Source of the DNA: an uncultured Bacteroidales bacterium
GTDB taxonomy: Bacteria; Bacteroidota; Bacteroidia; Bacteroidales; P3
NCBI GenBank assembly: GCA_910586395.1
Contig: CAJUFX010000001.1
Coordinates: 322,733-386,732 of the forward strand
DNA length: 64,000 nucleotides
Reading direction: 5' to 3'
Shown here: one piece after another, positions 9,482-17,674 of the stretch
How the letters are laid out: each line of letters begins with the position of its first letter
Numbering within the stretch: position 1 is the first letter of the stretch
Translations under genes and position numbers: made by a program
Notes under the pieces: model-generated
Databases searched by the model: none
What the model saw: the letters and a program-made list of their open reading frames with translations, nothing else
Told to the model about the DNA's origin: nothing

Positions 9482-10162
9482 ATGAAGAAAACGCTTCTCA
9501 TAATGCTCGTATGGGGTTGCTGTTGCAGCCTATTGACCGGAACGGCCGCCGCGCGCAATCCGCGGTCCGTATTTCAGGGCAACCCGCACGACAAGTTCGG
9601 AAGCAATTCGCTGGCCTATTCGTTTTTCCCGCTGATCAACAACGGATTCGGTATCGAATACGACCGCCTGCTCACCCCCAAAACGGGACGTCACTGGCTC
9701 AAAATCGCGCCTACTTATTATACGACGCTTTCTTACGCCACGTTGCGCAAGACCGACATCAAGCGCCTGCGCGGTTTTTCCGTAGGCGCCTATCACCGCT
9801 ACAACTATTATGAAATCGAAGACGTCGGCTTCCAACTGTTCCTTATGTGGGGACTGAACTACGAACAGAACCGCCTCTTGGCGCACGACCTGACGACGAC
9901 TTCCATCCGGAAAATAGGCTTCGACCTCATGTTGGGCTTCCGGCAGATCATCGCCAAACCGCTGTATTTCGACTTCGTACTCGGATACGGCAACCGCTTC
10001 CTGCTGGACAAATCGTACGGCTACGACGGCCCGGCCCTGAATCCACTGCCCGACGGCAGTTTGCCGGAGGTAACCGGCAAAGCCTACGACGCCAACATGT
10101 TCGACTACGGTTACGGCGGCCCCGTGCTGAGCCTTAACCTGACTTTGGGTTTTATTTTTTAA
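9482..10162 (+). CDS. Small outer-membrane beta-barrel protein
   Basis: 226 residues from the ATG at 9482, chosen because MKKTLLIMLVWGCCCSLLTG is a signal peptide ending near TAAA; the frame is open further upstream into the leader. The mature chain alternates aromatic and polar residues (FGIEYDRLL, YYTTLSYATL, YFDFVLGYGNRFLL) and ends in GFIF, a terminal phenylalanine as in outer-membrane barrels. Function unknown. The next gene is a probable paralogue 32 bp downstream (shared plan: FFP/FF, NGF.I.YD, W.K/N.AP), so the two form a pair. Confidence 0.7.
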   Translation: MKKTLLIMLVWGCCCSLLTGTAAARNPRSVFQGNPHDKFGSNSLAYSFFPLINNGFGIEYDRLLTPKTGRHWLKIAPTYYTTLSYATLRKTDIKRLRGFSVGAYHRYNYYEIEDVGFQLFLMWGLNYEQNRLLAHDLTTTSIRKIGFDLMLGFRQIIAKPLYFDFVLGYGNRFLLDKSYGYDGPALNPLPDGSLPEVTGKAYDANMFDYGYGGPVLSLNLTLGFIF

Positions 10163-10194
10163 CGAAGAAACCGATTATAACGACTGAACCGACG

Positions 10195-10953
10195 ATGAAA
10201 CGCTTGCCGAATTCCCCAGCCGCTACGCCGACCGCCCCGCACGGGACGGGCCGAATCGGCGTGGGCCTGCTGCTGAGCCTCGCGCTATGCCTTGCCCTGC
10301 CGTTGCAGGCGCAGAACCGCGCGCAACGCTCCAACGCGCTTCATCAGATCTATACGGAAAACCACATGCTGAGCCTCGTGCCGGTGCCGTTGTTCTTCAA
10401 CGGTTTCCGTATCGACTACGACGTCCGCCTCAAAGACAACCTTTGGCTGAACGTGGCGCCGCAATTCAACTACCGCCGTAAGGCGGAGCGGCCGGCCAAG
10501 CACTATATGAAAATCAACCGGAACGAGCCGATAGAAGCCGGAAGCGGCAACGAACTGCCCGTTTATACGCTGAACCAAACCGGTTTCTGCCTGGAAGCGA
10601 ACCTGCGGTATTACCAACCCAACACGGGACGGGGCGCCGCCACGGGCGGCCTCTATTACGCGACCGGCCTCGGCGTGGAATACAACCAGAGCGACCGCCT
10701 CAACTCCGAGGATACGCCGTACGCCGTCAATACGACGCGGCTCGGCACGCAGATTCAGATTGGGTATATGGTGCGGATGTGGCCGCGCGCCACGTTCGAC
10801 ATCTACATAGGCGCCGCCTGGCGGTACGCGCTGAACAAGTTCGCCGACACGGGCGACGAAGCCATCATGATGAAGGACGCCCAACGCTCGTGGACGTACC
10901 AATACAACGGCATCTTTGCCGAAGCCGGCATCCGCATCGGGTTTATGCTGTAA
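10195..10953 (+). CDS. Outer-membrane beta-barrel protein, paralogue of the preceding gene
   Basis: 252 residues. A long charged/proline-rich N-region precedes the hydrophobic signal core (GVGLLLSLALCLALPLQAQ), so the true start could be later, though no better ATG is seen. The phrase PVPLFFNGFRIDYDVRLKDN aligns with the previous protein's FFPLINNGFGIEYDRLLTPK, supporting duplication. Repeated amphipathic strands and C-terminal GIRIGFML suit an 8- to 10-strand barrel. Substrate or partner unknown. Co-transcribed with the gene before it (32-bp gap); convergent with the LRR gene after it across a 121-bp hairpin-rich gap with no T tract. Confidence 0.65.
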   Translation: MKRLPNSPAATPTAPHGTGRIGVGLLLSLALCLALPLQAQNRAQRSNALHQIYTENHMLSLVPVPLFFNGFRIDYDVRLKDNLWLNVAPQFNYRRKAERPAKHYMKINRNEPIEAGSGNELPVYTLNQTGFCLEANLRYYQPNTGRGAATGGLYYATGLGVEYNQSDRLNSEDTPYAVNTTRLGTQIQIGYMVRMWPRATFDIYIGAAWRYALNKFADTGDEAIMMKDAQRSWTYQYNGIFAEAGIRIGFML

Positions 10954-11074
10954 GCCCCTATTTCCCCCCCTTAATTTATTTGCGTCGCTACGCGCCGCCG
11001 AACTTCACATGAGCGAAGCGAAGGTGAAACAGCCACTACGCGTGGAACGCAAAGCGGCTCCGCGGCGCTAAGTC

Positions 11075-12553
11075 TTACTTAGCCACAACCTTACACCGTC
11101 TACCGTCGGCCACAACGCGCAGGATATAGACGCCGGGGTGCGGCAGGGTGATGGTACGGTCCAAGCCGCGATAAACGCGCTGGCCCGTGATCGTAAACGC
11201 CTCCACTTCGCCGAGGCCATCGGGAAAATAGACCGTGCGGCCCTGCACATAGGCGAAGGGCGCAGCAGACAAGGTCTGCTCGCTGGCCGCAGACGGATTC
11301 TTGGCAAAGATGGCCGTGAGAACGATATCGCTAGTTACCGTTATCATACGGGAATTGTCTGTATTCCAATCATCCCAGCGCACGAAATAATAGCCATCAT
11401 TGGGAATAGCCTCCAATTGGACTTTTTCGCCTATGGCATATTGTCCGCCTCCCGTTACACGCCCCATAGATTCATCATTAACCGATAATGTAACGGCATA
11501 GTATTTCTTGGAGAATACGGCCGTAAGCATAATGTCGCGCTCAACTGTCAGCATGAGTGGATTGTCGTAACTCACCTCTCCGCCATCACGCCAATAGCCA
11601 AAAGTATACCCCTCATTCGGAATTGCCGTCAGCGTAGCCTGCGTGCCAAACGCATATTCTCCGCATCCAGCTACACGCCCCCTGGTTTCATCATCGACAT
11701 GTACCGTTACCATCCCGGTCATTGATCTTATATGGGTGAATGAATTCCAATACTGAGCCTCTTGATAAGCGGCTACACACCCGCGCGGCACGTAAAGCGT
11801 TGCTCCGTCATATCTTCCAAAAAAAACATGACCCTCACAAACTGGCGGATTTTCAGCCCAAGAAGTCACCGATACCAAACCATAACACCCTCCAAAAGCC
11901 ATATCCCCGATAGAGGTCACACTCTCAGGTATCGCCACCGATATAAGACCACTATTTCGAAATGCTCCCACACCGATAATATTCACTCTCTTCGGAATAG
12001 CCACCGATGTCAATCCTCTACATCCAGAAAAAGCATAATCCCCGATGAATGTCACCCCCTCCGGAATCGTTACCGATGTCAAACCTATACATTCAGAAAA
12101 AACAGACGTCCCGACCGAGGTCACACTCGGTGGGAGAACCACCGATGTCAAACCGGTACAATTACAAAAAGCTTCCCGCCCAATAGTGGTCACACTCTCC
12201 GGCATCGTCACCGATATCAAACCTGTACAATTAAAAAAAGCTCCCTGCCCAATAGTAGTCACACTCTCCGGTATCATTACCGATGTCATTTTTTTACATT
12301 CATAAAAAGCTTGCGCCCCGATAGCAGTCACATGATAAGTGGTATCGCCATACGTTACCGTTGAGGGAATGACCACGGAACCTGAATACCCCTGATTCAT
12401 GCCGGCAAAGCTTTTTCCTTTATAAGTTACCTCTACTTCTGTGGCCGAGATTATATTGTAGGCAATGTCATCGACCTCAAAGTCATAGGCCCGTGCACTG
12501 AGAACGCTCAAAAGAGCGAATAGACCGATAAATAAGATTTTTTTCATATTCAT
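11075..12553 (-). CDS. BspA-like leucine-rich-repeat surface protein with T9SS C-terminal domain
   Basis: 492 residues with signal peptide MKKILFIGLFALLSVLSARA (ATG at 12553 or 12547). Residues about 75-240 hold LRR_5/BspA-type repeats of 23 residues built on GLTSV-IP-SVT-IG-AF--C. Two InlB-B-like repeats follow (YAFGTQATLTAIPNEGYTF and YAIGEKVQLEAIPNDGYYF). The last 60 or so residues (VYFPDGLGEVEAFTITGQRV, ending RCKVVAK) fit a T9SS sorting domain, so export and cell-surface attachment by the type IX system are expected. BspA proteins bind host matrix or other bacteria; that role here is inference. The LRR part is visibly less GC-rich than neighbours and its DNA is a tandem 69-bp repeat, prone to copy-number change. 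Confidence 0.85.
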   Translation of the reverse strand: MNMKKILFIGLFALLSVLSARAYDFEVDDIAYNIISATEVEVTYKGKSFAGMNQGYSGSVVIPSTVTYGDTTYHVTAIGAQAFYECKKMTSVMIPESVTTIGQGAFFNCTGLISVTMPESVTTIGREAFCNCTGLTSVVLPPSVTSVGTSVFSECIGLTSVTIPEGVTFIGDYAFSGCRGLTSVAIPKRVNIIGVGAFRNSGLISVAIPESVTSIGDMAFGGCYGLVSVTSWAENPPVCEGHVFFGRYDGATLYVPRGCVAAYQEAQYWNSFTHIRSMTGMVTVHVDDETRGRVAGCGEYAFGTQATLTAIPNEGYTFGYWRDGGEVSYDNPLMLTVERDIMLTAVFSKKYYAVTLSVNDESMGRVTGGGQYAIGEKVQLEAIPNDGYYFVRWDDWNTDNSRMITVTSDIVLTAIFAKNPSAASEQTLSAAPFAYVQGRTVYFPDGLGEVEAFTITGQRVYRGLDRTITLPHPGVYILRVVADGRRCKVVAK

Positions 12554-13199
12554 ATTCTTAATTTCAAGATGCTAAGATACTACATATACCTAAAACATGC
12601 AGATTTTCTAGCCTCTTTTTCCAAAAAAATTCACAGGGCGCGTGCCGGAATTTCTGAATTGCAATATTTTCTTTTATGTGGCGTAGGCCGTGTGCTGTGC
12701 CAGTGAGCGGAACTCGAAAAAGCGGGCTAGTATTGTACACGTGCCGGACGTCCAAAACGCACTTGTTCGAGCGACGCAAAGCGGATCGAGTTTGGACGTT
12801 TAAGGGCAAATGAGCTTATAGCACTGCGCTTTTTAACGCTTCGCGTTGATGTCAGGCTGCGGCTCAGCAAATGGGACAAGGTCCTTTGTCTATTTTCAAT
12901 AATCGTCTCAGCATAGCTCAAGCGAACTTGGCTATGCGTTATTTTCAATGAAACCAGGCTTCGTTTCGGCAATCTGAAAACAAGTTTTCGATTGTCCTCA
13001 ACTCGCATTGGTTTTCGGCTCACACTGACTTTCGCCTTGCACCGACATTGGGAGAAGCGAATGGTACAGCGCCAGACGCAAAAAGCTACCAATGTCGCAG
13101 GATACAGGACTTTTTTCCATATAAAACTCGAAGTCGAACGTATTTAATAGACAAAAGCCGAATAATCACCCGTGAATTTGTTTACAAAATTTATACAAT
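12554..13199 (+). other. Hairpin-rich non-coding region
   Basis: About 650 bp with no convincing gene. It holds several perfect inverted repeats: 12748-12756 with 12791-12799 (9 bp); 12835-12839 with 12843-12847; a compound stem 12911-12917/12931-12937 plus 12919-12922/12927-12930 closing a CGAA loop; 12976-12980 with 12985-12989; and 13043-13051 with 13089-13097 (9 bp). A 10-bp direct repeat TATTTTCAAT occurs at 12891-12900 and 12940-12949, on either side of the compound stem. Minus-strand ORFs of 81 and 121 codons exist but look like no family. Structured RNA, a decayed mobile element or a repeat family are the options. Confidence 0.45.
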
Positions 13200-13625
13200 A
13201 TGGAAACGAAATATGTGCAAAAAGTAATACCACACGTATCGACAAAGGAGTATAAGCGCGCGAAGCCGGCTGACGTAAAGAAAACCTTATTGAAGATTTT
13301 TAATGGGAAGTGGCAGGGTAAGGTCGTATATAATAAACATATTGGGATACCGATACGTTTTGTTTCCGGCAGGAAAACCATATATGGGGAAGCGCTTTAT
13401 TGGAAAAAGATGCCTGTAATAGAAGTTCTTGGCATTTTGATGGAGTACGCTACGTACAACAATTTTGGAAAAAGGAAAGACAGTGACCCTAAAAAATTGA
13501 TAGGTTACTACAATTTCAAAGCCTATGTTTATATCGATGATAAAAAAGAGTGTGTACGTTTGGCGGTACGCGCTATGTCCGATGGAACTTTTTATTATAG
13601 TTTTGAAGTGAATACAAAGAAATAA
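13200..13625 (+). CDS. Small AT-rich protein, possibly a phage-type LPD3/barnase-EndoU-like domain
   Basis: 141 residues, lysine- and tyrosine-rich, with no signal peptide. The order PIRFVSGRKTIYGEALYW, then ILMEYATYNNFGKRKD, YYNFKAYVYIDDKKECVRLA and DGTFYYSFEV recalls the LPD3-type domains linked to phage polyvalent proteins and barnase/EndoU/colicin-like nucleases; this is a tentative resemblance. Its base composition is far more AT-rich than the neighbours, indicating transfer. It sits alone between the hairpin-rich region and a terminator, with no visible antitoxin or immunity gene. Confidence 0.55.
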   Translation: METKYVQKVIPHVSTKEYKRAKPADVKKTLLKIFNGKWQGKVVYNKHIGIPIRFVSGRKTIYGEALYWKKMPVIEVLGILMEYATYNNFGKRKDSDPKKLIGYYNFKAYVYIDDKKECVRLAVRAMSDGTFYYSFEVNTKK

Positions 13626-13679
13626 AAAAAGAGTGTTGGCTTCAACTCGCGGACTGGGTACCGGGGCTCAACACTCTTT
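13621..13679 (-). terminator. Terminator shared by convergent genes
   Basis: 11-bp perfect stem (13628-13638 with 13669-13679) around a 30-nt loop. Read on the minus strand it is followed by a run of T, so it suits the adk-lolD operon. It also lies immediately after the plus-strand gene ending at 13625. Confidence 0.7.
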
Positions 13680-13772
13680 CAAGCATCATCCAATGCTCAC
13701 TACAAAGATACTAAAAAAATTTGGAAACACAAAATCACTGAACGCCGTAGTATTAGGGGTAGATGCTAAGCA

Positions 13773-14438
13773 TTAGACGATATGCCGGCCGTCTTTCAAA
13801 ACAAACTGACAATCGGAAAGTTTAGCCAACTGTTCGTTGTGCGTCACGATGACGAACGTCTGGCCGAATTCATCGCGCAAACGGAAAAACAACTCGTGGA
13901 GCGCCTGCGCGTGCGCCGTATCGAGGTTGCCCGACGGCTCGTCGGCCAAGACCACCGACGGCCGGTTCATCAACGCGCGCGCCACGGCCACGCGCTGCTG
14001 TTCGCCGCCCGACAACTCGCCGGGCTTGTGGGCGGAACGGGCGGAAAGGCCGAGAAAGCCCAAGAGTTCGGCGGCGCGCCCGCGCGCCGCCCGCGCGCTT
14101 TCGCCCGCTATCAAAGCCGGCATCATGACGTTCTCCAAGGCCGAAAATTCCGGCAACAGATAATGGAACTGGAACACGAACCCGATGTGCCGGTTGCGAA
14201 AGCGCGCCAGTCGGGCGGCGGACAGGGCGTATGGGTTCACGCCGGCTATCTCCACCGTACCGGCCGTCGGACGCTCCAAGCTGCCAAGCAACTGCAAGAG
14301 CGTGGTCTTGCCCGCCCCGGAAGCCCCCGTAATCGAGACCACCGTGCCCGGCTCCACGGCCAAATCCACGCCTTTGAGCACGTCAAGTTGCCCGTAGCGC
14401 ATCCGAAGCCCCTTGGCTACAATGATGGGCGAAGCCAT
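13773..14438 (-). CDS. lolD: ABC transporter ATP-binding protein, LolD-like
   Basis: 221 residues, the size of a stand-alone LolD/MacB-type ATPase. Walker A GASGAGKT (38-45), signature LSGGEQQR (142-149), Walker B VVLADEP (162-168) and switch His200 are intact. LolD powers release of lipoproteins from the inner membrane with LolC/E. No permease gene is next to it, which is common in Bacteroidota, so the substrate is inferred from sequence class only; an FtsE-like or MacB-like role is the alternative. It lies 5 bp after the NifU-domain gene, hence last in the adk-mrp-nifU operon. Confidence 0.85.
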   Translation of the reverse strand: MASPIIVAKGLRMRYGQLDVLKGVDLAVEPGTVVSITGASGAGKTTLLQLLGSLERPTAGTVEIAGVNPYALSAARLARFRNRHIGFVFQFHYLLPEFSALENVMMPALIAGESARAARGRAAELLGFLGLSARSAHKPGELSGGEQQRVAVARALMNRPSVVLADEPSGNLDTAHAQALHELFFRLRDEFGQTFVIVTHNEQLAKLSDCQFVLKDGRHIV

Positions 14439-14443
14439 ACGCC

Positions 14444-14689
14444 TTATACCGCCTCCACCGACTTGATTTCGGGGATGGCTTTTTTGAGCGTGGCTTCCAC
14501 GCCTTGTTTCAACGTCATCTGCATGTGCGGACAGGTGCCGCAGGCGCCGTGCAGACGCACTTTAACCACCAGGTCGTCGGTCAGTTCCATAAACGCGATG
14601 TCGCCGCCGTCGGCCTGCAGATACGGACGGAGCTGTTCGATGACGCCCCGTACCTTTTCCGTTATCTCCGTCTTTTGTGTCGCTTCCAT
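14444..14689 (-). CDS. NifU C-terminal-domain iron-sulfur scaffold protein
   Basis: 81 residues, one NifU-like (Nfu) domain. The cluster-binding CxxC is CGTC (Cys50, Cys53) within LHGACGTCPHMQMTLKQGVE, preceded by YLQADGGDIAFMEL, all diagnostic. Nfu proteins carry and deliver Fe-S clusters in the cytoplasm. It lies between mrp (57 bp upstream) and lolD (5 bp downstream); Mrp is also an Fe-S carrier, so the two probably act in the same maturation path. Confidence 0.92.
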   Translation of the reverse strand: MEATQKTEITEKVRGVIEQLRPYLQADGGDIAFMELTDDLVVKVRLHGACGTCPHMQMTLKQGVEATLKKAIPEIKSVEAV

Positions 14690-14746
14690 GATATTTGCTG
14701 TTTTATAGTGTAAATCCTGATGCGCGCAAGAACTCCCCCGCCGCGC

Positions 14747-15823
14747 TTATTTCGCATGTTCGAGCACGGCCAACTTGCGCGCCACTTCCCCGCCCAAAGC
14801 CGTAAAGACCGCCTTCACGGGATCGGTGACCGGCGAATCGGGCGCCTGCATGACCGGCATGCCGCGGTCGGCCTGTTCGCAAACCGAAGCCACGAGCGGT
14901 ATCTGCGCCAAAAGCGGGAACCCGAACTCCTGGGCCAGACGCTCACAGCCGCCCTTGCCGAAAATATAGTATTTGTTGTCCGGCAATTCGGCCGGCGTAA
15001 AATAAGCCATGTTCTCCACCACGCCCAAGACCGGCGTCTTGACCTCGCGGAACATATCGGCGGCCTTGCGCACGTCGGCCACGGCCACTTCCTGCGGCGT
15101 GCTGACGAGCAGCGCGGCCGAAACCGGTATCATCTGCGAAAGCGTGATCTGGATATCGCCCGTGCCGGGCGGCAGATCCACGACCATATAGTCGATTTCG
15201 CCCCACAGCGTTTCGGTAAACATCTGCTTGAGCGCGTTCGAAGCCATAGGGCCGCGCCACAAAACGGCTTTGGCCGGATCGACGAAAAAGCCTATCGACA
15301 TAATCTTAAGGCCATATTGCTCCATCGGCACGAGATAAGTCTTGCCATCGGCCTCCACGCCTCTGGGCGCGGCCTGCGTCAGGTTGAACATCGTCGGCAC
15401 CGACGGCCCGTAAATATCGGCATCCACCAACGCCACCTTGGCCCCGGCCTTGGCCAACGCCAACGCCAAATTGGCAGACACGGTCGATTTGCCGACGCCG
15501 CCCTTGCCGGAACCGACGGCGATGATATGCTTCACGTCTTTCAACGCCTCGTGCTCCCGCGTTTCGGGCGCGCGCATCCGCGCCGAGAAGCCGATTTCCA
15601 CTTTCGCCTCCGGCGATACGTATTGCGCGATGGCGGCGAGACAGTCGCGCCGCATGCGTTCTTTCATCGGACAGGCCGGCGTGGTCAGCACAATCTCGAA
15701 ACGGATTCGGTCGCCCGCCACCTCCAGTTTGTCTATCATCTGCAAACTGACGAGGTCGCGTCCCAAATCCGGATCCAGCACGTGCGTCAGCGCGGCTCTG
15801 ACCTGTTCTACGGTAATATTCAT
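14747..15823 (-). CDS. mrp: Mrp/NBP35 family ATP-binding iron-sulfur carrier
   Basis: 358 residues from ATG 15823 (MNITVEQVRAALTHVLDPDL); the ORF is open 12 codons upstream but the family start fits here. Residues 1-90 form the DUF59/MIP18 domain; the deviant Walker A GKGGVGKST is at about 106-114; RGPMASNALKQM and YMVVDLPPGTGD are further Mrp signatures. The paired Cys of many Mrp proteins is replaced near VENMAYFTPAELP, a variant also seen in Bacteroidota. Role: ATP-dependent Fe-S cluster carrier in the cytoplasm, consistent with the NifU gene downstream. Confidence 0.93.
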   Translation of the reverse strand: MNITVEQVRAALTHVLDPDLGRDLVSLQMIDKLEVAGDRIRFEIVLTTPACPMKERMRRDCLAAIAQYVSPEAKVEIGFSARMRAPETREHEALKDVKHIIAVGSGKGGVGKSTVSANLALALAKAGAKVALVDADIYGPSVPTMFNLTQAAPRGVEADGKTYLVPMEQYGLKIMSIGFFVDPAKAVLWRGPMASNALKQMFTETLWGEIDYMVVDLPPGTGDIQITLSQMIPVSAALLVSTPQEVAVADVRKAADMFREVKTPVLGVVENMAYFTPAELPDNKYYIFGKGGCERLAQEFGFPLLAQIPLVASVCEQADRGMPVMQAPDSPVTDPVKAVFTALGGEVARKLAVLEHAK

Positions 15824-15885
15824 GATAACCAATATAATCTTTTCTGCGGCGGCTTGCAACGCCCGCCGCCTTTATGTTCCGGCCG

Positions 15886-16464
15886 CTATTTTCCGGCCGC
15901 CTTGTCGATTTCGGCCGTCAGACGGTCGAAAATCTCGTCCACCGTCCCCGTTCCCTTGATGGCCGTGTACATGCCTTTCTGCCGATAATAATCGGCTACG
16001 GGCGCGGTCTTGGCCTCGTATTCCTTAAAACGGTTCAAGATGACCTCTTCCGTATCGTCGGCGCGCCCCGAAACCTTGCCGCGTTCCAACAGACGCTGGA
16101 GCAACACCTCCTGCGGCACTTCGAGGCTCAACATGCAGTGCAGGCGCGTGTTCATCTTCGAAAGCAGTTCTTCGAGCATGTGCGCCTGCGAGACCTTGCG
16201 CGGAAAACCGTCGAACAGAATGCCCGCCGCATCCGGTTCGCGCGCGATCTTGGCCTCGATGATACGGCCGATCAAGTCGTCCGAAACCAGTTCGCCGCGT
16301 TCGATCGTGGCCTGCGCCTGCCGGCCCAGTTCGGTCTGGGCCTTGATCTCCTCGCGCAACATGTCGCCCGTAGAGATATACAATAAACGGTAACGTTCAA
16401 TCAGTTTTTGGGATTGCGTCCCCTTGCCGGCGCCCGGAGGGCCGAACAATACGATATTCAACAT
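15886..16464 (-). CDS. adk: Adenylate kinase
   Basis: 192 residues. P-loop GPPGAGKGTQ at 8-17, then STGDMLREEI (NMP-binding), DGFPR (about 84-88) and the short LID characteristic of the compact, zinc-free form. Interconverts ATP + AMP and 2 ADP. First gene of the adk-mrp-nifU-lolD operon; a TACATTTG -7 box lies about 90 bp upstream. Confidence 0.97.
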   Translation of the reverse strand: MLNIVLFGPPGAGKGTQSQKLIERYRLLYISTGDMLREEIKAQTELGRQAQATIERGELVSDDLIGRIIEAKIAREPDAAGILFDGFPRKVSQAHMLEELLSKMNTRLHCMLSLEVPQEVLLQRLLERGKVSGRADDTEEVILNRFKEYEAKTAPVADYYRQKGMYTAIKGTGTVDEIFDRLTAEIDKAAGK

Positions 16465-16553
16465 GGTTTAAAGTATTTGGAGCCGCTTCGTACAAAAAGC
16501 AGGCCATTGTCATTCTTGCCGCTGACCGCAGGGATCGCCCCCGGCCGACACGG

Positions 16554-16561
16554 CAAATGTA
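16554..16561 (-). promoter_or_regulatory. Candidate -7 element for the adk operon
   Basis: Minus-strand TACATTTG matches TAnnTTTG. No good TTTG was found 19-21 bp further upstream, so this is provisional. Confidence 0.45.
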
Positions 16562-16605
16562 CGTTTTTTTTGACGTATTTTCATGCCACTGCCCAAAGGG
16601 TGTTT

Positions 16606-16730
16606 GGCGCGGGCGCGGATGCGGCGGTTGGCGTGGGGAAGGCGCGGGCGCGGATGCGGCGGTTGGCGTGGGGAAGGCGCGGGCGCGGATGCGGCGGTTG
16701 GCGTGAGGGAGGCGCGGGCGCGGATGCGGG
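16606..16730 (+). repeat. 35-bp tandem repeats upstream of purE
   Basis: Three full 35-bp units (16606-16640, 16641-16675, 16676-16710), nearly identical and over 80% G+C, plus a 20-bp partial fourth unit. They lie between the adk and purE promoters and end 10 bp before the purE -33 box. Confidence 0.9.
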
Positions 16731-16739
16731 TGCGCGGCG

Positions 16740-16771
16740 TTTGGCCGTGCGGAAGACTTTCGCTACCTTTG
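16740..16771 (+). promoter_or_regulatory. Promoter of purE
   Basis: -33 TTTG (16740-16743), 20-bp spacer, -7 TACCTTTG (16764-16771). A textbook Bacteroidota promoter; leader about 27 nt. Confidence 0.8.
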
Positions 16772-16803
16772 TCTCGTTTCACAACCTTGAAAACTTTTAT
16801 TCT

Positions 16804-17319
16804 ATGGAAAACAAAACGCCATTGGTCAGCATCATCATGGGCAGCGCGTCCGACTATCCGACGATGGAAGCCGCCGCCAAATTCTTAGACCAACAGAACA
16901 TCCCGTTCGAAATCATCGCGCTGTCGGCGCACCGCACGCCGCACGAAGTCGTGGCATTCGCGTCGCACGCGCACGAACGCGGCGTCAAGGCCATCATCGC
17001 GGCGGCCGGCATGGCGGCGCACCTGCCCGGCGTCGTGGCGGCCCTGACCCCCCTGCCCGTCATCGGCGTCCCCATCAAGTCGTCGCTGGACGGCATGGAC
17101 GCGGCCTTGGCCATGTTGCAGATGCCGCCGGGTATCCCCGTGGCCACCGTCGCCATCAACGGCGCCTTGAACGCGGCCATCCTGGCCTTGCAGATCATCG
17201 GCACGGGCCGACCCGACGTATTCGAGAAAGTGCAGGCCTACAAGCAATCGCTGAGCCAAAAAATCGTAAAAGCCAACGAGGAGATGAAAAGCATCCGCTT
17301 CGAGAACCGCACGAACTGA
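16804..17319 (+). CDS. purE: N5-carboxyaminoimidazole ribonucleotide mutase
   Basis: 171 residues from ATG 16804; the frame is open across the upstream repeats, but the family start and promoter fix this ATG. Signatures: MGSASDYPTM, SAHRTPHEV and AAGMAAHLPGVVAALTPLPV followed by SSLDGMDAALAMLQMPPGIP. Class I PurE converts N5-CAIR to CAIR in purine synthesis and normally works with PurK, which is not in view. It is monocistronic: nothing intact follows it closely. Confidence 0.96.
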   Translation: MENKTPLVSIIMGSASDYPTMEAAAKFLDQQNIPFEIIALSAHRTPHEVVAFASHAHERGVKAIIAAAGMAAHLPGVVAALTPLPVIGVPIKSSLDGMDAALAMLQMPPGIPVATVAINGALNAAILALQIIGTGRPDVFEKVQAYKQSLSQKIVKANEEMKSIRFENRTN

Positions 17320-17402
17320 GCGGCGGATACGGGCAACAACGGCGGGTACGAGAAACCGGGCGAAAGACCAAGCGGCACAAGGGCCGAAAGGGCCGCACGG
17401 GC

Positions 17403-17598
17403 GGAATCGTTTGGCGGGACGCCGCCATCAACATTGCCCGTGTGGCACAACGCGTACAACTCGGCGGACACGATGTACCGCAAGACAAGCAGTGGATTCT
17501 TTTGGCCGAATACGAGGCACCCGAGTTGCATTATCAAAGAAGAGGATATTCCCGTTTGGCTCTATCAATATGTCATCCAAAAAATACAAGACGCATAA
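17403..17598 (+). pseudogene. Decayed zeta-toxin-like kinase C-terminal remnant
   Basis: In one frame (17403-17500 or so) the translation reads GIVWRDAAINIARVAQRVQL then GGHDVPQDKQWILLAEYEAP. RVA-RV--GGH-(I/V)P is the C-terminal hallmark of zeta-toxin/UDP-GlcNAc-kinase-like proteins, and the EAPEL phrase recalls their following PELIA. The stretch normally between them is missing. A second frame then gives KEEDIPVWLYQYVIQKIQDA and a stop at 17596-17598, resembling the usual end. I read this as a fragment with a deletion and a frameshift, lacking the P-loop half. The rest of 17320-17674 shows nothing clear. Confidence 0.4.
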
Positions 17599-17674
17599 GG
17601 CACATCGATAAAGTGACCGACTCTTTTTTACGATATTTTTCCAAGCCGGACGTATATTGGGAAAGTATCGTAAC

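Noticed and set aside
11880-12330. Regularly spaced similar blocks that could suggest a CRISPR-like or tandem array
   Set aside because: These are the 69-bp units encoding the leucine-rich repeats of the BspA-like protein, not an array with spacers.
12564-13092. Minus-strand ORFs of 81 and 121 codons in the hairpin region
   Set aside because: No start context, no family resemblance, and the sequence is dominated by palindromes; treated as non-coding, although a decayed mobile gene cannot be excluded.
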